A stretch of 64,000 nt of DNA from Fragum whitleyi (GCA_948146395.1 OX411552.1:53060399-53124398), one strand, 5' to 3'. Shown: positions 12,591 to 24,559, counted from the first letter of the stretch. Notes: generated from the sequence alone by a model not told the origin. Translations and numbers: made by a program.

Positions 12591-12862
12591 GATTGATTGA
12601 ATTGAGTTTTATGCCGTATTCAACATTTTTTTCAGTTATATCGCGGCGGCTGGAACACCTAACAATGGTTTCCTGGTATTTCTTTTACCAGTACAACCAC
12701 CACATCCTTTCCTGGCCTCCAGCTGCTATCTCACATAGGTCTACGATTATTTACCCTTTGGTGAGAGACAAATAGTCGGAAAGAATGAGTGCCGCCGTCG
12801 GGGATCGAACCCGGGACCTTTAGATTGACAGTCCGACGCGCTACCAACAACGCTATATGATA
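12591..12862 (-). mobile_element. SINE family A, near full length
   Basis: Read on the minus strand, it has a tRNA-like head with an A-box remnant, GACTGTCAATCTAAAGGTCC and B box GGTTCGATCCCC, the family body, GGAACACCTAACAATGG reversed at the 3' side and a CAATCAATC tail at 12591-12600. The A-box side (12840-12862) is altered by an added AACA. It is one of the more complete copies. Confidence 0.85.
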
Positions 12863-14088
12863 GTTAGATTTGATTTAATACTAGTAACTACCTTTTTTCT
12901 TACGCATTATGATCTTTATTTCAGCCGGGTTATAATATTGTGAAATTTTGAATAAAATAACTGTCAGTGATCGGTTGGTTTTGAAATAGCAGACAGCTGG
13001 CCTCGCCCGTTGACCATCATTTATAACGTCATTAATTATCTACAAAATATATGGTGACGGCCTTAAAAAAAAAGAACATCAAATCGTTCAAAGACGATCT
13101 ATTCATGGAAACTAAAGGGACCCATTTTACTAAACTTCTTACGAAAAATATATTCGTAGGTCAAAATCACAAATCGTAACTGGTGTTTCCAATCATTGCA
13201 AGATCATCTTTAGAAGACGATTCCAATGAGATGATGTATGGCATAATTCCATATTTAGTTACTATTCAAGAAGCAACTCTAATTGTTGACTTACTCAAAA
13301 AATGGTCGTAAGATGTCTAGTAAACCGGACCCCAGTATTAAAGCTCAAATGACGACGTTGGAGTCGCATAACCCAGAGTCGCGACATTTTTCTGTTGAAT
13401 ATTGGACATGCAGTCGGATTTTGAATTTTACTTTGTTTTCAATTTTGGATAAGATACAAACTTGTTCTATAATGTTTGTATAGGTAATATACTTATTAAC
13501 TTTTTTGTTAGAAAAACTTATGATATTTACAGTTTTGATCGAGAAAGGGATCTGTTTGATATCATGGAAAGTTTCAACAAAATCGGCATGGTTAAGTATT
13601 CAACCTTCTTAATTGAAACTACAGCCCAATAATTGGAACAGATTGTTAAATTCATATTGTAATAAAAACATATGACGCACACCCTACTCAATCTGTCAAG
13701 TCTCATTAGAAGTTGTGTAAAACGGCCAATGAATTTATCAAAAAGGAACTCTCAGGAAATGTTAAAATTTTGTTAGTGATACTTCCGCTCTGTGGAGCTA
13801 TCAAATGATCATTTTCTAAGCTGTCAAAGTTTCACAGAATAAATTGGTAAAACAGGGGCGATAATGGTTTCTCCTGTATGAGAAGAACCAGCGCTCATTT
13901 CCATTTTGATGCCACTCATCATAACGTATTTAATGTCATTCAACAAGATTTTAACTGACTGTACGCATAAAGAAATATTTATATCACAAAGATATTGCTT
14001 GTTATAAGTAGTTGATTTATGTCTTAAAATCGAAGTCGCTTGGGAAAAAAAGTTATTTTACTTATTGATTCTTACATTAACAGTAACT
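12863..14088. other. Anonymous AT-rich stretch
   Basis: Nothing is recognised. The open frame at 13283-13483 has no known domain. Confidence 0.45.
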
Positions 14089-14326
14089 GAGCCTGTGCGT
14101 TAGATTTCAAACAATTCCAAATATGCGCAAAGCAAAGACTCTGACAAGCCTGTGCATCCGCACAGTCTGACCAGAATCTTCACTATGCACTTAGTAGGAA
14201 GATAAGGTCTAAAAGTATACATAGACCATCACGTTCCTTAGAATTTACACTCTGTGGCTGTCTATTCTGCTCAAGCTTTGCACCTTACGCAAATTTCAAA
14301 TTGTTGGAAATGTCCCGCACAGGCTC
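14089..14326. mobile_element. MITE with GAGCCTGTGCG ends, copy 2
   Basis: It is collinear with 3112-3348 over its full ~238 bp: same start GAGCCTGTGCGTTAGATTTC, same interior AGCAAAGACTCTGACAAGCC, same end TGTCCCGCACAGGCTC. The two copies differ by roughly a fifth of positions by eye, so the family is old. Confidence 0.75.
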
Positions 14327-14789
14327 GGTTAATATCACATAATGAGTCTTAGATATGAAAAATAGCATAGGCATTAGCTAACATCAGCGAATTTGGATAT
14401 ATGATAATTTTTTATTGAAATGGCTAAAAATGATAGGGTGTTTATACGATAGCCTTGTTTAATATGTAACGAAGTAATTTCTCATAATTGAGAACCGCTT
14501 TCATTTCACTAGAGCGCATTTCTTAAACCGAATCTGACCCCTGTTTTTGAAATAGATAAAAAAAATATTATTTCTACTCGGCTTTGCACAGAATGAATAA
14601 CAAAACGTTTTAAATGTAATATATATATTTCGTTAATTGATAAAATATTTCGGTAATTGTTATTTAAGCATTTTTTTTCCACAGATGGAGGTCAAATTCG
14701 GGTCAAATAAACCCAGTTATATATAAGTATTGAAATTACTGTAAGATGACAAATTGAATATATTTTCTTATCACTTAAGTTAGCTCGTT

Positions 14790-15060
14790 CGGGATGAAAG
14801 TTTCGGAAGAGTTGTTGTTATACCCTCGAATGTCGGCGTCGGCGTCAGCATGTGGTTAAAGTTCTTTATTTCTGTCATTTTCTATCCTAGAGGTTTTTAT
14901 ATTTTACACAAATACTCATTAATGTATAGGCTTTCATTTGAGACCAAGGACCTTGAGACAGGGACCTTGATCCTTAAAAATACTCTTTTCAAAATATTTA
15001 ACCGAATTTTTTAACCAAAGAAATCCCCATCAACTTTGCTTATATTTTCTGAATGCTTTT
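14790..15060 (+). repeat. Possible bivalve-type GTCGGCGTC repeat
   Basis: A CG-rich word TGTCGGCGTCGGCGTCAGC in AT-rich DNA is followed by GGTTAAAGTTCTTTATTTC and TTTTATATTTTACACAAATA. This layout resembles repeats I know from bivalve genomes. Only one copy is present, so the edges are guesses. Confidence 0.35.
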
Positions 15061-15075
15061 GCCTAGGGAAATTAT

Positions 15076-15496
15076 ATAGAGGATAATCGCTTTTTTCAGT
15101 GTAAGATCGATTTGTATTTCACTGAGTGAACAACAAGAGCTATATTTTCACGAGTGGCGGAGCCACGAGTGAAAATATAGCTTCTGTTGTTCACGAATGA
15201 AATATAAATCGATCTTACACGAAAAACAAACGATTATTCTATTTCTTTTATGCAAAAATGAGACAAAATGTGAAATTTCTATGACATACTTTCATAAAGC
15301 GCGTCGTTTTGAGCGTAATTGCTATGCAACGCTCATTGTGACGTCACTTATTTCGCCCCGCATAGATGACGTCAGATAGGATGAAATGTAGAAAAGCAGG
15401 GTATAAGTTTTTGATAATTTCACTGCTTTTGCGGTGAGATTATCAAGTGATAATCTACCGTTATTACTCGATAAACCATCGAAAAGCATTAAAGAA
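15076..15496 (+). repeat. Family B one-ended hairpin repeat, copy 1
   Basis: It starts TATAGAGGATAATCG. The first ~170 bp is a long hairpin: GAACAACAAGAGCTATATTT, then CACGAGTGGCGGAGCCACG, and back out to GTTGTTCACG and CGATCTTACACG. The remaining ~250 bp is unique sequence with two TGACGTCA octamers (15339, 15367) and ends CGAAAAGCATTAAAGAA. The far end has no inverted partner, which is unusual for a MITE. Open frames over it on both strands are by-products of the repeat. Confidence 0.8.
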
Positions 15497-16006
15497 TACT
15501 TCATATACACAATCACACACTCTACAACCTTGCTTTCATTTTCTAAATGCTTAAGCTCGGGACATCATTACTTTAACAGACACACACCAGGTGATAGGCT
15601 TACCATTAACGAAGGTCTTTGACAATTTGAACTTGCCCTAGAACAATTTTGTACTTATAAAAACGTTAAACCTGCCTTATATTTTCTGAGCGCTAAATCC
15701 TGTTGCCATTATACTCGAACTCGAACGAATCCCCTCCGTTTCCAAATTACAACGGTATATATACAAGTTCAACCAAAATTATGCAATTCAAGAACAATGA
15801 CCCCTTTTTGTAGTGTTCTAATAACAAGAACATGAAATTCTACAAATAAAGATAACTGATGTACATAATTTGAACAGTTAGTCCGATAGTATTCCTATCT
15901 ATAATGGGACTAAATACTCGAATTCTAGGTCGACATCGAACCCCCCTTTTAGAATTTTAGAAACTCTTGATCCGCCGCTGTGTATGTAAGCAACATTATT
16001 TTGTAT

Positions 16007-16390
16007 TCTTTAATGCTTTTCGGTGGTTTATCGATAAATAACGATAGATTATCACTTGATAAACTCACCGCAAAAGCAGTGAGATTATCAAAAACTTATA
16101 TACCCTGCTTTTGAGCATTTCATCCTATCTGACGTCAACTATTCGGGGCGAAATAAGTGACGTCACAAAGAACGTTGCATAGCAATCACGCGCAAAATGA
16201 CGCGCTTTACGAAAATGTGTCCTAGAAATGTCACATTTTGCCTCATTTTTGCATTAAAGAAATAGAATAATCGTTTGTTTTTCGTGTAAGATCGATAAAT
16301 ATTTCATTTCGTGAACAACAAAAGCTATATTTTCACTCGTGGCTCCGCCACTCGTGAAAATATGGCTTTTGTTGTTCACTCAATGAAATA
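16007..16390 (-). repeat. Family B repeat, copy 2 (left arm of palindrome)
   Basis: It reads in the minus direction from CTTTAATGCTTTTCGG through two TGACGTCA octamers (16130, 16158) to the hairpin and CACTCAATGAAATATATAGAGGAT. It lies head to head with copy 3, so 16007-16815 is an ~0.8-kb palindrome with highly similar arms. Confidence 0.85.
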
Positions 16391-16855
16391 TATAGAGGAT
16401 ATTCGTTTGTTTAAGTGTAAGATCAATTTATATTTCATTGAGTGAACAACAAAAGCCATATTTTCACTAGTGGTGGAGCCACGAGTGAAAATATAGCTTT
16501 AGTTGTTCACGAAATGAAATATTTATCGATCTTACACGAAAAACAAACGATTATTCTATTTCTTTAATGCAAAAATGAGGCAAAATGTGACATTTCTAGG
16601 ACACATTTTCGTAAAGCGCGTCATTTTGCGCGTGATTGCTATGCAACGTTCTTTGTGACGTCACTTATTTCGCCCCGCATAGTTGACGTCAGATAGGATG
16701 AAATGCTCAAAAGCAGGGTATATAAGTTTTTGATAATCTCACTGCTTTTGCGGTGAGTTTATCAAGTGATAATCTACCGTTATTTATCGATAAACCACCG
16801 AAAAGCATTAAAGAAAAATTGATCTTACACTTAAACAAACGATTATCCTCTATTT
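16391..16855 (+). repeat. Family B repeat, copy 3 (right arm) plus end of a fourth
   Basis: Copy 3 runs from TATTCGTTTGTTTAAGTG to AAAAGCATTAAAGA at 16815, with TGACGTCA at 16656 and 16684. It is nearly identical to copy 2 in inverse orientation, so one probably arose from the other by inverted duplication or recent paired insertion. Bases 16817-16855 (GATCTTACACTTAAAC, GATTATCCTCTAT) are the hairpin-side terminus of a further copy in reverse. Confidence 0.8.
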
Positions 16856-16919
16856 GTTCGTATATCAGTTGTTTATGATCTGATCAATAAACTATTTGTA
16901 TTTGTATATTATTTGGCAC

Positions 16920-17330
16920 ACAGGTGACATTCTAGGAAATAGGAAACTTTATTCTAAATTGAAAACAATGTAAATATGCGTTTCATATAAGGAACAATTT
17001 TGTACATTTTGTGCTTTATACAAAACTTTAAAGGGCCATGATTGCCCTAAATCGCTCTCCTGGTAAAATTTCATGAATATTGGGCACAAATAGTGACCAA
17101 TTAAGCATACACATATTTTGCCATTAAGGCGCCTTTTCGTGTGTTTCATACAAACTTTGACAATATTCATCCCAATGACAGGTAAAAATTCGACCAAAAT
17201 TTTATTTAAATTGAGTCTAATTATAAACCCGTGAGTGGAAAAATAATAATAACTTATTTTCGGGAAAATTTCCCCATTTACCAATTGAATTAAATCCATG
17301 GCCTGAAAATTATCATAGGCTAGTCAATTT
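16920..17330. other. Possible repeat with unassigned 116-residue open frame
   Basis: The minus strand is open at 16949-17299, but the translation matches no family I know. The words AGGGCCATGATTGCCC and TGGTAAAATTTCATGAA resemble interspersed bivalve sequence. I read this as repeat DNA that happens to be open and do not call a gene. Confidence 0.25.
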
Positions 17331-17710
17331 TCATTACGATCAAAATCTCGCTCTCATTATTTAAATGACTCTTTGAGACTACGAATGATAAAAAGAATGT
17401 GACCATTCAAAACGACAACAACAAAAATACTTTTAATAACAACAGCATCTGAAAATACATACATTGTATATATAACATTTATATATAGAGATATACTCAA
17501 AAAATAATAAGCTTCATAGGTGACCAACAATGGCTTTTAGGGAAAAAAAATGGTTGTATTTAGTGATTGACAAGTTCAAAAGAGGCCTTAACGTATTTTT
17601 TTTTTTTAAATGAAATAGATGTTTTTCGGAAAACACACGACTTTTTTTTGAACAAGACTCCGTAAACACAACGGTAACCTAGCTTCCAGGCTGCCAGTTA
17701 GTGTTAAGGC

Positions 17711-18308
17711 ATGCGTTAACTGACAAAGCCCGGGCGTTAACTTGAGAAAACGTGGATTAATTAGTAAATTCACATGCTGTCAACGCCCGGCTTTTTTTAC
17801 CTAAATATCCGCGATTTGGGCTTATACAATTTAATTAATTTCATTGATTCTTATATTTTTTATGCAATATTAGTTTGTCCTAAAAAGACGTTCTATGCAT
17901 TCTATTGAAAATACAACAATGAAAAGATTTAGAGGACTGTTCGCATGATTAGTAAAATACGTGAAAATTATTCATGTCCAACATTATCATAGAGCATACC
18001 TAAAGACCTTGCTCTAATTCCCGCGATAAATTGTATGACGTCATAAATTTATCAAGCCACGTCGCTATAAATAAAATGGACGGTGTCATGCATGATATAA
18101 TTGTTCCAGCATATTCGTAAGTTTGATACTAGTTTTATATCGTTTCTATGAAATAGTGTCTTAATTTCTGCTTGAATTTATACTCTAATCTATCTTTTTA
18201 TGCAATAATAGCGTCAAATCACGTTTTTTTTCAGGCTTCGCACTCGGGCGTTAAACCATTTTTGGGGTCTCTGCAAATGTTAACGCCCTCAGAAACGTGA
18301 ATTTACCC
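17711..18308 (+). repeat. Family C repeat, copy 1 (about 600 bp)
   Basis: It is defined by comparison with 24035-24514 and 24560-25020. Shared blocks in order are GCGTTAACTGACAAAGCC, GTTAACTTGAGAAAACGTGG, a core CCCGCGATAAATTGTATGAC with TGACGTCA at 18036, GCTATAAATAAAATGGACGG, TTTTTATGCAATAATAGCG, and a terminal TGTTAACGCCCTCAGAAACG. GCGTTAAC-like words crowd both ends, as subterminal transposase-binding repeats do, but there is no ORF. Confidence 0.7.
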
Positions 18309-18849
18309 TGTATAAAACGTTAGTTTTTTTACCGCTAAAAACGTCAATGTCATCACTATTTAAAGTCTGATGAAAATGGGATTAGATTGGATTAGACTGG
18401 AAAGAAAATAAATTTGTCGGCAAATCCGCTTTTGACTCCTAAAACGTTATTGCTACGGTTTTTTTAGCTGTCGTGCCACAACTCGCCGTATCCGAGTCAT
18501 TGAGAGTAAAGACCTACGTAATTCCTCTAATCATGACGAGCGCCCTTCCTTTTAGTAGCCCACCCTCTTTAATTTTCACTAAGAAAACCCTTTCCAGTTT
18601 ATTTGAAATAAATAATCAATACCCGATGTTTGACTTCGAAAACGTTTCAACTACATCTCCTAAGCTAAAACTATGTTGTTATATAACCTTCCGGATTCGC
18701 ATTCCTTAATGCTTTTGAAATAGTTCACTCGTTTATTTTCCATAAGCAGTATTTTAAGGAGATATTAATTTATTTTATGCATTTACGTTATGCTCAAGGC
18801 TTTTTTAACCACTGAATAGATCTAGAATCTCTTTAGACATCTACTCGGG
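18309..18849. other. Anonymous stretch
   Basis: No feature is recognised. The open frame at 18473-18709 has no known domain. Confidence 0.4.
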
Positions 18850-19057
18850 TCTTCGATCATGGGGTCACAGGGGTCGATCTCCGTCGGAGGTAAACATTCT
18901 TTCCGACATTTATCCTCCAACAATGGGCGGATAACCGTAAACCTAAGTGGGATAGCAGCTCGGACTCGGCACGGAAAGAACGTAATGGTAGAATTTGTTA
19001 GACAAATACCAGTTCCAAATGCCGACGTATAACTGAAATTGTTAAAAGCGACGGTAG
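18850..19057 (+). mobile_element. SINE family A, degraded
   Basis: A B-box remnant (GGGTCGATCTCC) is followed by the body words TTCTTTCCGACATTTATCC, GATAACCGTAAACCTAAG, GGATAGCAGCTCGG and a decayed 3' end ATAACTGAAATTGTTAAAAG. The A-box half of the head and the tail are missing. Confidence 0.65.
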
Positions 19058-20898
19058 ATACTAATCATATAGACAAAGACTATCATACCAGAGAGAAAAA
19101 ATGGAATTTGATGATTTATTCAGACCACTTTCCATACAGCAAAATGCCGGGATGCAGACGCTTTCTTATTCAAGTCGGTAACATAACTTTAAACTTTAAA
19201 TTAAAACTACTTTTCCCGTCCATATTAAACTTATTATTATATTATTGAAACTGACCTAGTGAGGACAAGACTAAGACAATTTTTCAAAAATGATTTTAAA
19301 TTTGTCACTCATTTTGAATTGTTAGATCATTTAAATTAAATTATCCAAGGTCCCTTTGGGTCAATAGATGTTTAAATCAAAAATAAAAATACTTCGGATA
19401 AAGCTGTGAATCCTTTTCGTTTCCCACAATGCGTCTCATTGTGCAAAGAGCAACTGCCACTTCCGGTTACGTTTACTGAAATGAGAAGACTTTAACTCTA
19501 AGAACACTTTGCGGTAATTATCGAGGATGTCGTAAAGCACTTCTGTTCAAGTGCGACGGTCCTTAAAGACTTCCGACTATATATCTATCCCACACTGAAT
19601 ACAATTAATAAGACATGCATGAAATTGTATTTTTATTTGTCTTATCTTATAAGAAAAAATGTCGAAGGGAGTTCGCTCGTATTTTTTCCACTAAAATCAC
19701 TTTTTCGTTATTTCCATTTTTGAAAACAACAACAACAACAAAACCGGGGTTATCGCGCTAATTTTTCTCATAGTGATAAAATAAATAAATAAATAAATGG
19801 TTACCGAAAACATCGAGAATGAGTGCCTTTGACTATTTTGAAAATCATACCTTGTTTTGAATGGTTTTGATCACAATGAGCGTCATTTTCATGATTTTAT
19901 TTACTTAACACGTTCATATTATAAATGGAACTTTCCTCTGAAATGATCGTTCCATGGGGAAACGCGCTATCAAGAGAGACATTGCTATCTTATCATAAGC
20001 GTACATTCCGTGCATGTCTTGTCTAAATTTGTGTTGAACATCATTTTAATGAGTGGTAATTAGACTATTTATGTTTTGACACTAAAACACCCCAGCTACC
20101 GAGTTTTATCAATTTCTCTAAAAACTGCTTGAATAAATCCTTCAAATGATATCGGGAAATTGCCTGGCAACGGTTTCTATTACCCTATAAACTAGAAAAT
20201 CTACATAAACAAGGTTTGTCTAATGATTTTATCGCACAAAATTTAGGTATAACGAAATCTCCTTATCAATGCTTGATGATTTACTCAGGGATTGGATTCG
20301 TTTTCCGCCGTCAAATGAACATTTCTTTATTTTCTCCGAATTATACAGATACACATACGCATGTTTACATAAATCGATATGCAAGATGGACCATTAAAAA
20401 TACTTTTATGGACGAATATATGGTATACATTTTTGTTTCAGTGCAAAATCGAAATATATCATCGAATAAAAAAGAATGGATTTTGCATGACAACAATCGT
20501 TTATTATATATATGTATGAAAAAAATGTCAATATTTCATTGTAAAGTCTGAACTTAAAGCATCATAACGGTCAAAAATTACATAACAACTTTACCATAAA
20601 CGTACCTACGTTAACATTCCACCAACAGGGAGAAATGGACGCAGAATGGATGAAACGTATTAAAAAAGCAGTGATTACTTTTATGATAATTTCACCGGTA
20701 GGCATTAAAAAAACATGAAGATGGAATTTGATAATATATAGATAGCGTTTGTCTCTGTTATTCGAATTTATTTTTTTTTGTGTGTGTGTGTGTTTTGTAA
20801 GAAAGCGTTCCAGCGATGATTGACAATTATTGTTTAAACTTAATGCCGATTTTTCTCACATAGTTTCAACTGTCTTTTGTAAAGTACAACCATCGGAG
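19058..20898. other. Anonymous AT-rich stretch with simple repeats
   Basis: No gene is recognised. A 111-residue open frame (20216-20551, plus) has no recognisable domain and low-complexity composition. Short simple repeats occur at ~19725 (CAA), ~19785 (AAAT) and ~20778 (GT). Confidence 0.4.
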
Positions 20899-21281
20899 AT
20901 ATAGAAGATATTGAATGTGTGGTCATGGGATACCGAATTTATTAAACGAGTCATCTTTAAACAGATAAAACGAGGCTATAATAAATTCGGTATTTTATGA
21001 GCTCAATTTTGATATTCTATGTATAATATGACCAGGTTTTTTGCCAAAAATTGTCAAAATTCTTGAAATTCAACATTTCAATTTTCCGCGAACCTCATTA
21101 CGCCCTTTTAAACTGACGCCACAATATATACATTATGACGTAATTTTCGCGGTCAGAAAAAAGCGTTGCGATTCGCTCTGAGTTAATTTGCATAGTTTTT
21201 CCACTAGTGTAATAACACCCGTGCAATATTAAAAATATATTCAACGAGGTTGTTCACTCCCGCGACGTAGGTCATATTATA
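20899..21281 (+). repeat. Family D one-ended hairpin repeat, copy 1
   Basis: It is collinear with 60954-61370. It starts ATATAGAAGATATTGAATG, then has the left arm of a hairpin (CCGAATTTATTAAACGAG, AACAGATAAAACGAGG); most of the inner right arm has been deleted, leaving AATAAATTCGGTAT. The body has TTTCCGCGAACC, TTGCATAGTTTTTCC and CACTCCCGCGACGTAGG. The TGACGTCA of the other copy is mutated here to TGACGCCA. Confidence 0.75.
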
Positions 21282-21572
21282 GATCCTTGTCTTACACATA
21301 ATTAGGATCACATTCTAAATGACGTCATCACGGCGTCATCTCACGTACGGATTTGCGGTATTTCTTGCGTCAACGCGTTTCAAAAATAGTTTTAACGTAC
21401 GAAATGGTCTATGCGAAAAAAGGAGTCTTTTACTCGATTATGTTTGATACAAGTTGATCTTATCCTCGCATAGAATAGAATAGGTTTTAAGCTAGCCTTG
21501 GCGAGCTAAATGGCATTTCAATTCCAAACTCAGAGATCAGCTTGTCTAAAAAAATCTCATGACAGTTCTATA

Positions 21573-21975
21573 TATAGCAGTCATAGAATGAACAACAAAA
21601 GCTATATTTCCACAAGTCGGGCAGGCAAATAAATGAGTTGAAATATAGATTTTATTGTTCATGAAATGAAGGAACTCTCAATCTTACTCTTACTCGAAAA
21701 ACAAATGATTATTCTATTTCTCTATTGACGAAAAAAACAAGAAACATGAACAGTCTAGGACAACGTCTCGTAAAACGCTGCATTTTGTAAAGCCCGGGTT
21801 TACCAAGCAACGTTACATCTATGACGTTATGTGATTATGGGCCCCGATTAGATAACGTCAAACTAGATTAAACGTAAAGATGGTAGAATATTTTGATAAA
21901 TTCAATGGTTTTTCAGTGCGATTAGCAAGGGATAATCTACCGACATTTTTCGATAATCGACAGAAAGGCAATAAA
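21573..21975 (+). repeat. Family B repeat, strongly decayed
   Basis: The order of blocks is kept (ATGAACAACAAAAGCTATAT, GATTATTCTATTTCTCTATT, ACGCTGCATTTTGTAAAGC, GATAATCTACCGAC, AAGGCAATAAAG) but the hairpin and TGACGTCA sites are eroded. It is much older than the 16-kb pair. Confidence 0.6.
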
Positions 21976-22045
21976 GCCGCACAGGCTGGTCAGAGTCTTT
22001 GCTATTTACACATATGAAATTAATGGAAATCTCACGCACTGGCTC
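21976..22045. mobile_element. Fragment of GAGCCTGTGCG-type MITE
   Basis: GCCGCACAGGCTGGTCAGAG and TCTCACGCACTGGCTC match the middle and the right end of 3112-3348. It lies directly after the decayed family B copy. Confidence 0.5.
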
Positions 22046-22309
22046 AAATGGTTGTTTTAGCTGAATTCCAATTGTATGAAATTAAAACATAGGTCGTACG
22101 AAGAGCTAATTGTAATACATAAATAAATTTGTTATGCGATTAATCTCACGTAAAATGATTTATCAATGTATTTATACTGCAGTAATATTGCTGCATCATC
22201 TATATAGACACTATATGGCTATGAAAATTAACAAATTTTGATTAAGCAGGACACAAACATTTATGGATAAGTAATCGATATTCAGATCAACATATGCCTT
22301 GTTTCCCTG

Positions 22310-23240
22310 GGTCGACATTCCTGTTCAACAGCAAAGCTAGAACGATGCCTACTCGATTGAAACGCCTCCACTTTTAAGTTCATCAGAAATGCTAGTAATA
22401 TGAGATGACTACCAGCTCGACATATCTTGCACAACGACAAAGCTAGTATTTATATACTAATATAATTTTTCGATTGGCCATTTCGACACTCCCGCGCAAC
22501 GGCAAAGTATGTAAGATGATAACTCGATTAATTCACCCCGACACTCCTTCGCAACAGCAAAGCTAGTAAGATGATTACTCGATTAAGCCATCTCGCCACC
22601 CTGTTCAACGGCAAAGCTAGTTAGATGGCTGTTCGATTTGGTGACCTCGACACCTCTTTGCAACAGCAAAGCTACTTAGACGATTACTCGGATGGGCCAT
22701 CTCGACATTCTTGCGCAACGGCAAGGCAAGTTAGATGACCTAGTGTCCTCGGCACTCCTTCGCAACTGAAAAGCTAGAAAGGTTGATTACCCGACTTGGT
22801 CATCTCGACTCTCCTTCGCAATGGCCTCGGCAAAGCTAGTATGATGATACTTCGAAAGTGCCATCTCGACATTCTATGTTATCAGCAAAGTTAGTAGCAG
22901 GACTCATCGATTAAGCCTCCTCGACATTCAATGTTATCAGCAAAGTTAGTAGGATGAATACTCGATTGAGCCCCCCTCGACATTTCATGTTATCAGCAAA
23001 GTAAGTGGCATGACTACTCGATTGAGCCTCCTCGACATTTCATGTTATCAGCAAAGTTAGTGGCATGACTACTCGATTGAGCCTCCTCGACATTTCATGT
23101 TATCAGCAAAGTACGTAGCATGACTACTCGATTGAGCCTCCTCGACATTCTATTGAGTCAGCAAAGCTAGTAAATTAAGATGACTGCTCGAATCAGAGGC
23201 ATTGACATTCCTGAACAAAGATGAAGCTAGGAAGATGATT
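22310..23240. repeat. Degenerate ~55-bp minisatellite
   Basis: About 16 units follow one another, each with a CTCGACATTC-like word, then CAACAGCAAAGCTAGTA or ATCAGCAAAGTTAGTGG, then a GATGACTACTCGATT-like word. The right-hand units (22981, 23036 and 23091 are three unit starts exactly 55 bp apart) are nearly identical, while those on the left are heavily mutated. It is non-coding, as the frame breaks in every unit. Confidence 0.8.
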
Positions 23241-23281
23241 TTCAATCGAACCGCAACCGATTTATTTATCAAAGAGGTGAG

Positions 23282-23672
23282 GAGAGTACTCTTTTTTAAT
23301 TCATGGGGTAAGCACACCGTTTGAAAGTGTGAAGCGGTTTTGATGGGATAGTATTCTTTTTTAATTCATGGGGTAAGCACACCGTTTGAAAGTGTGAAGC
23401 GGTTTTGATGGGATAGTATTCTTTTTTAATTCATGGGGTAAGCACACCGTTTGAAAGTGTGAAGCGGTTTTGAGGGGATAGTATTCTTTTTTAATTCATG
23501 GGGTAAGCACACCGTTTGAAAGTGTGAAGCGGTTTTGATGGGATAGTATTCTTTTTTAATTCATGGGGTATGCACACCGTTTGAAAGTGTGAAGCGGTTT
23601 TGAGGGGATAGTATTCTTTTTTAATTCATGGGGTAAGCACACCGTTTGAAAGTGTGAGGCGGTTTCATACAT
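23282..23672. repeat. Six-copy 65-bp tandem array
   Basis: The unit reads TATTCTTTTTTAATTCATGG, then GGTAAGCACACCGTTTGAAA, then GTGTGAAGCGGTTTTGATGG. Six copies are almost identical. Junctions alternate between GATGGGA and GAGGGGA, hinting at a 130-bp higher-order step. The unit start GAGAGTACTCTTTTTTAATT and the flank after the array match family G repeats, so the array lies inside one. Confidence 0.9.
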
Positions 23673-23900
23673 AAGTGTGATATGTTCTTTTAGTTTCATA
23701 CCTCCATGAACTAAAATATTTCGTCATATCTTATAACCCAATATTATGATGCAAAATGTTCTAAGCATTTTTCAGAAAGAGATATATTTCTTTTGGAACT
23801 ATACTAATGACATAGCTTCTAATTTCAAGTAGGTAATCAAAATCGTTTTCATTAATAAAAAACAACCTTTTTAGTTAACCAGAATGACCGAAACTTGATG
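23673..23900 (+). repeat. Family G repeat, right part
   Basis: GTTTCATACCTCCATGAAC, then TATCTTATAACCCAATATTA, TGATGCAAAATGTTCTAAGC and TTTCATTAATAAAAAACAAC follow the same order as 61488-61695 and 62160-62235. Together with GAGGAGAGTACTC at ~23280 it frames the 65-bp array as an internal expansion. Confidence 0.6.
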
Positions 23901-24034
23901 GACCAAGCTAAAATAACAATTCTTTTAGGTACGTTAAATTTTTAGGGTGAACCAAATATTTTCGGAATTACTCTAGGGAAATAGTCCCTAACAACTGTTA
24001 TTGCATTAACTGTACGTATTAGGAACGTTTTGAG

Positions 24035-24514
24035 CATTCGTTAACGGACAAAACCAGGGCATTAACGAGAGAAAACATGGAATAATAAGTAAATTCACGT
24101 GCCGTTAAAGCTCAGCTTTTCACTTAAATATCCTCAGAATGGACGTATACACTTTATCATCCCCTTTGTCTAACATTAATATAGAGTATAAATAAAGAAA
24201 TCGATCCTATTCCCGCGTTAATTTTTGTGACGTCATAGATTTACGAAGCAACGTCGGTATAAACAAAAATGACGGAGCAATGCATAATGCATTTTTTCCG
24301 GTACATTATTGGTATTAGAGCTAGATTTAAATATTCCAAAGATTTATCTTATATACCTGTTTGAATTTATACTATACTAAGTCTTTCTTTTTATGCAATA
24401 ATAGCGTTAATTCACGTTCTTTCAGGCGTTAAAAATTACGGAAACTCTCAAAATGCTTTAACGACTTCGTTTTTCGGGTTTCTGCAAATGTTAACGCTTG
24501 AAAGGACGTGAATT
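24035..24514 (+). repeat. Family C repeat, copy 2
   Basis: It runs from CGTTAACGGACAAAACCAGG to GCAAATGTTAACGCTTG and GACGTGAATT. The core reads TTCCCGCGTTAATTTTTG with TGACGTCA at 24228, then CAACGTCGGTATAAACAAAA. It is about 120 bp shorter than copy 1 through an internal deletion. It is non-coding. Confidence 0.7.
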
Positions 24515-24559
24515 AAAACTATATCATTGCATTGAACAACGTTTTCGGGTCTTTTTATG

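Noticed and set aside
17711..18308. Solo LTR reading of family C
   Set aside because: TATAAATAAAA and terminal words looked LTR-like, but there is no TG...CA end, no primer-binding site and no gag-pol anywhere in the window; left as unclassified repeat.
20216..20551. 111-residue open frame on plus strand
   Set aside because: No recognisable domain, AT-driven composition, no splice sites or partner exons seen.
22310..23672. CRISPR-like array
   Set aside because: Units are contiguous tandem repeats without unique spacers of constant length, in eukaryotic DNA; no cas genes.
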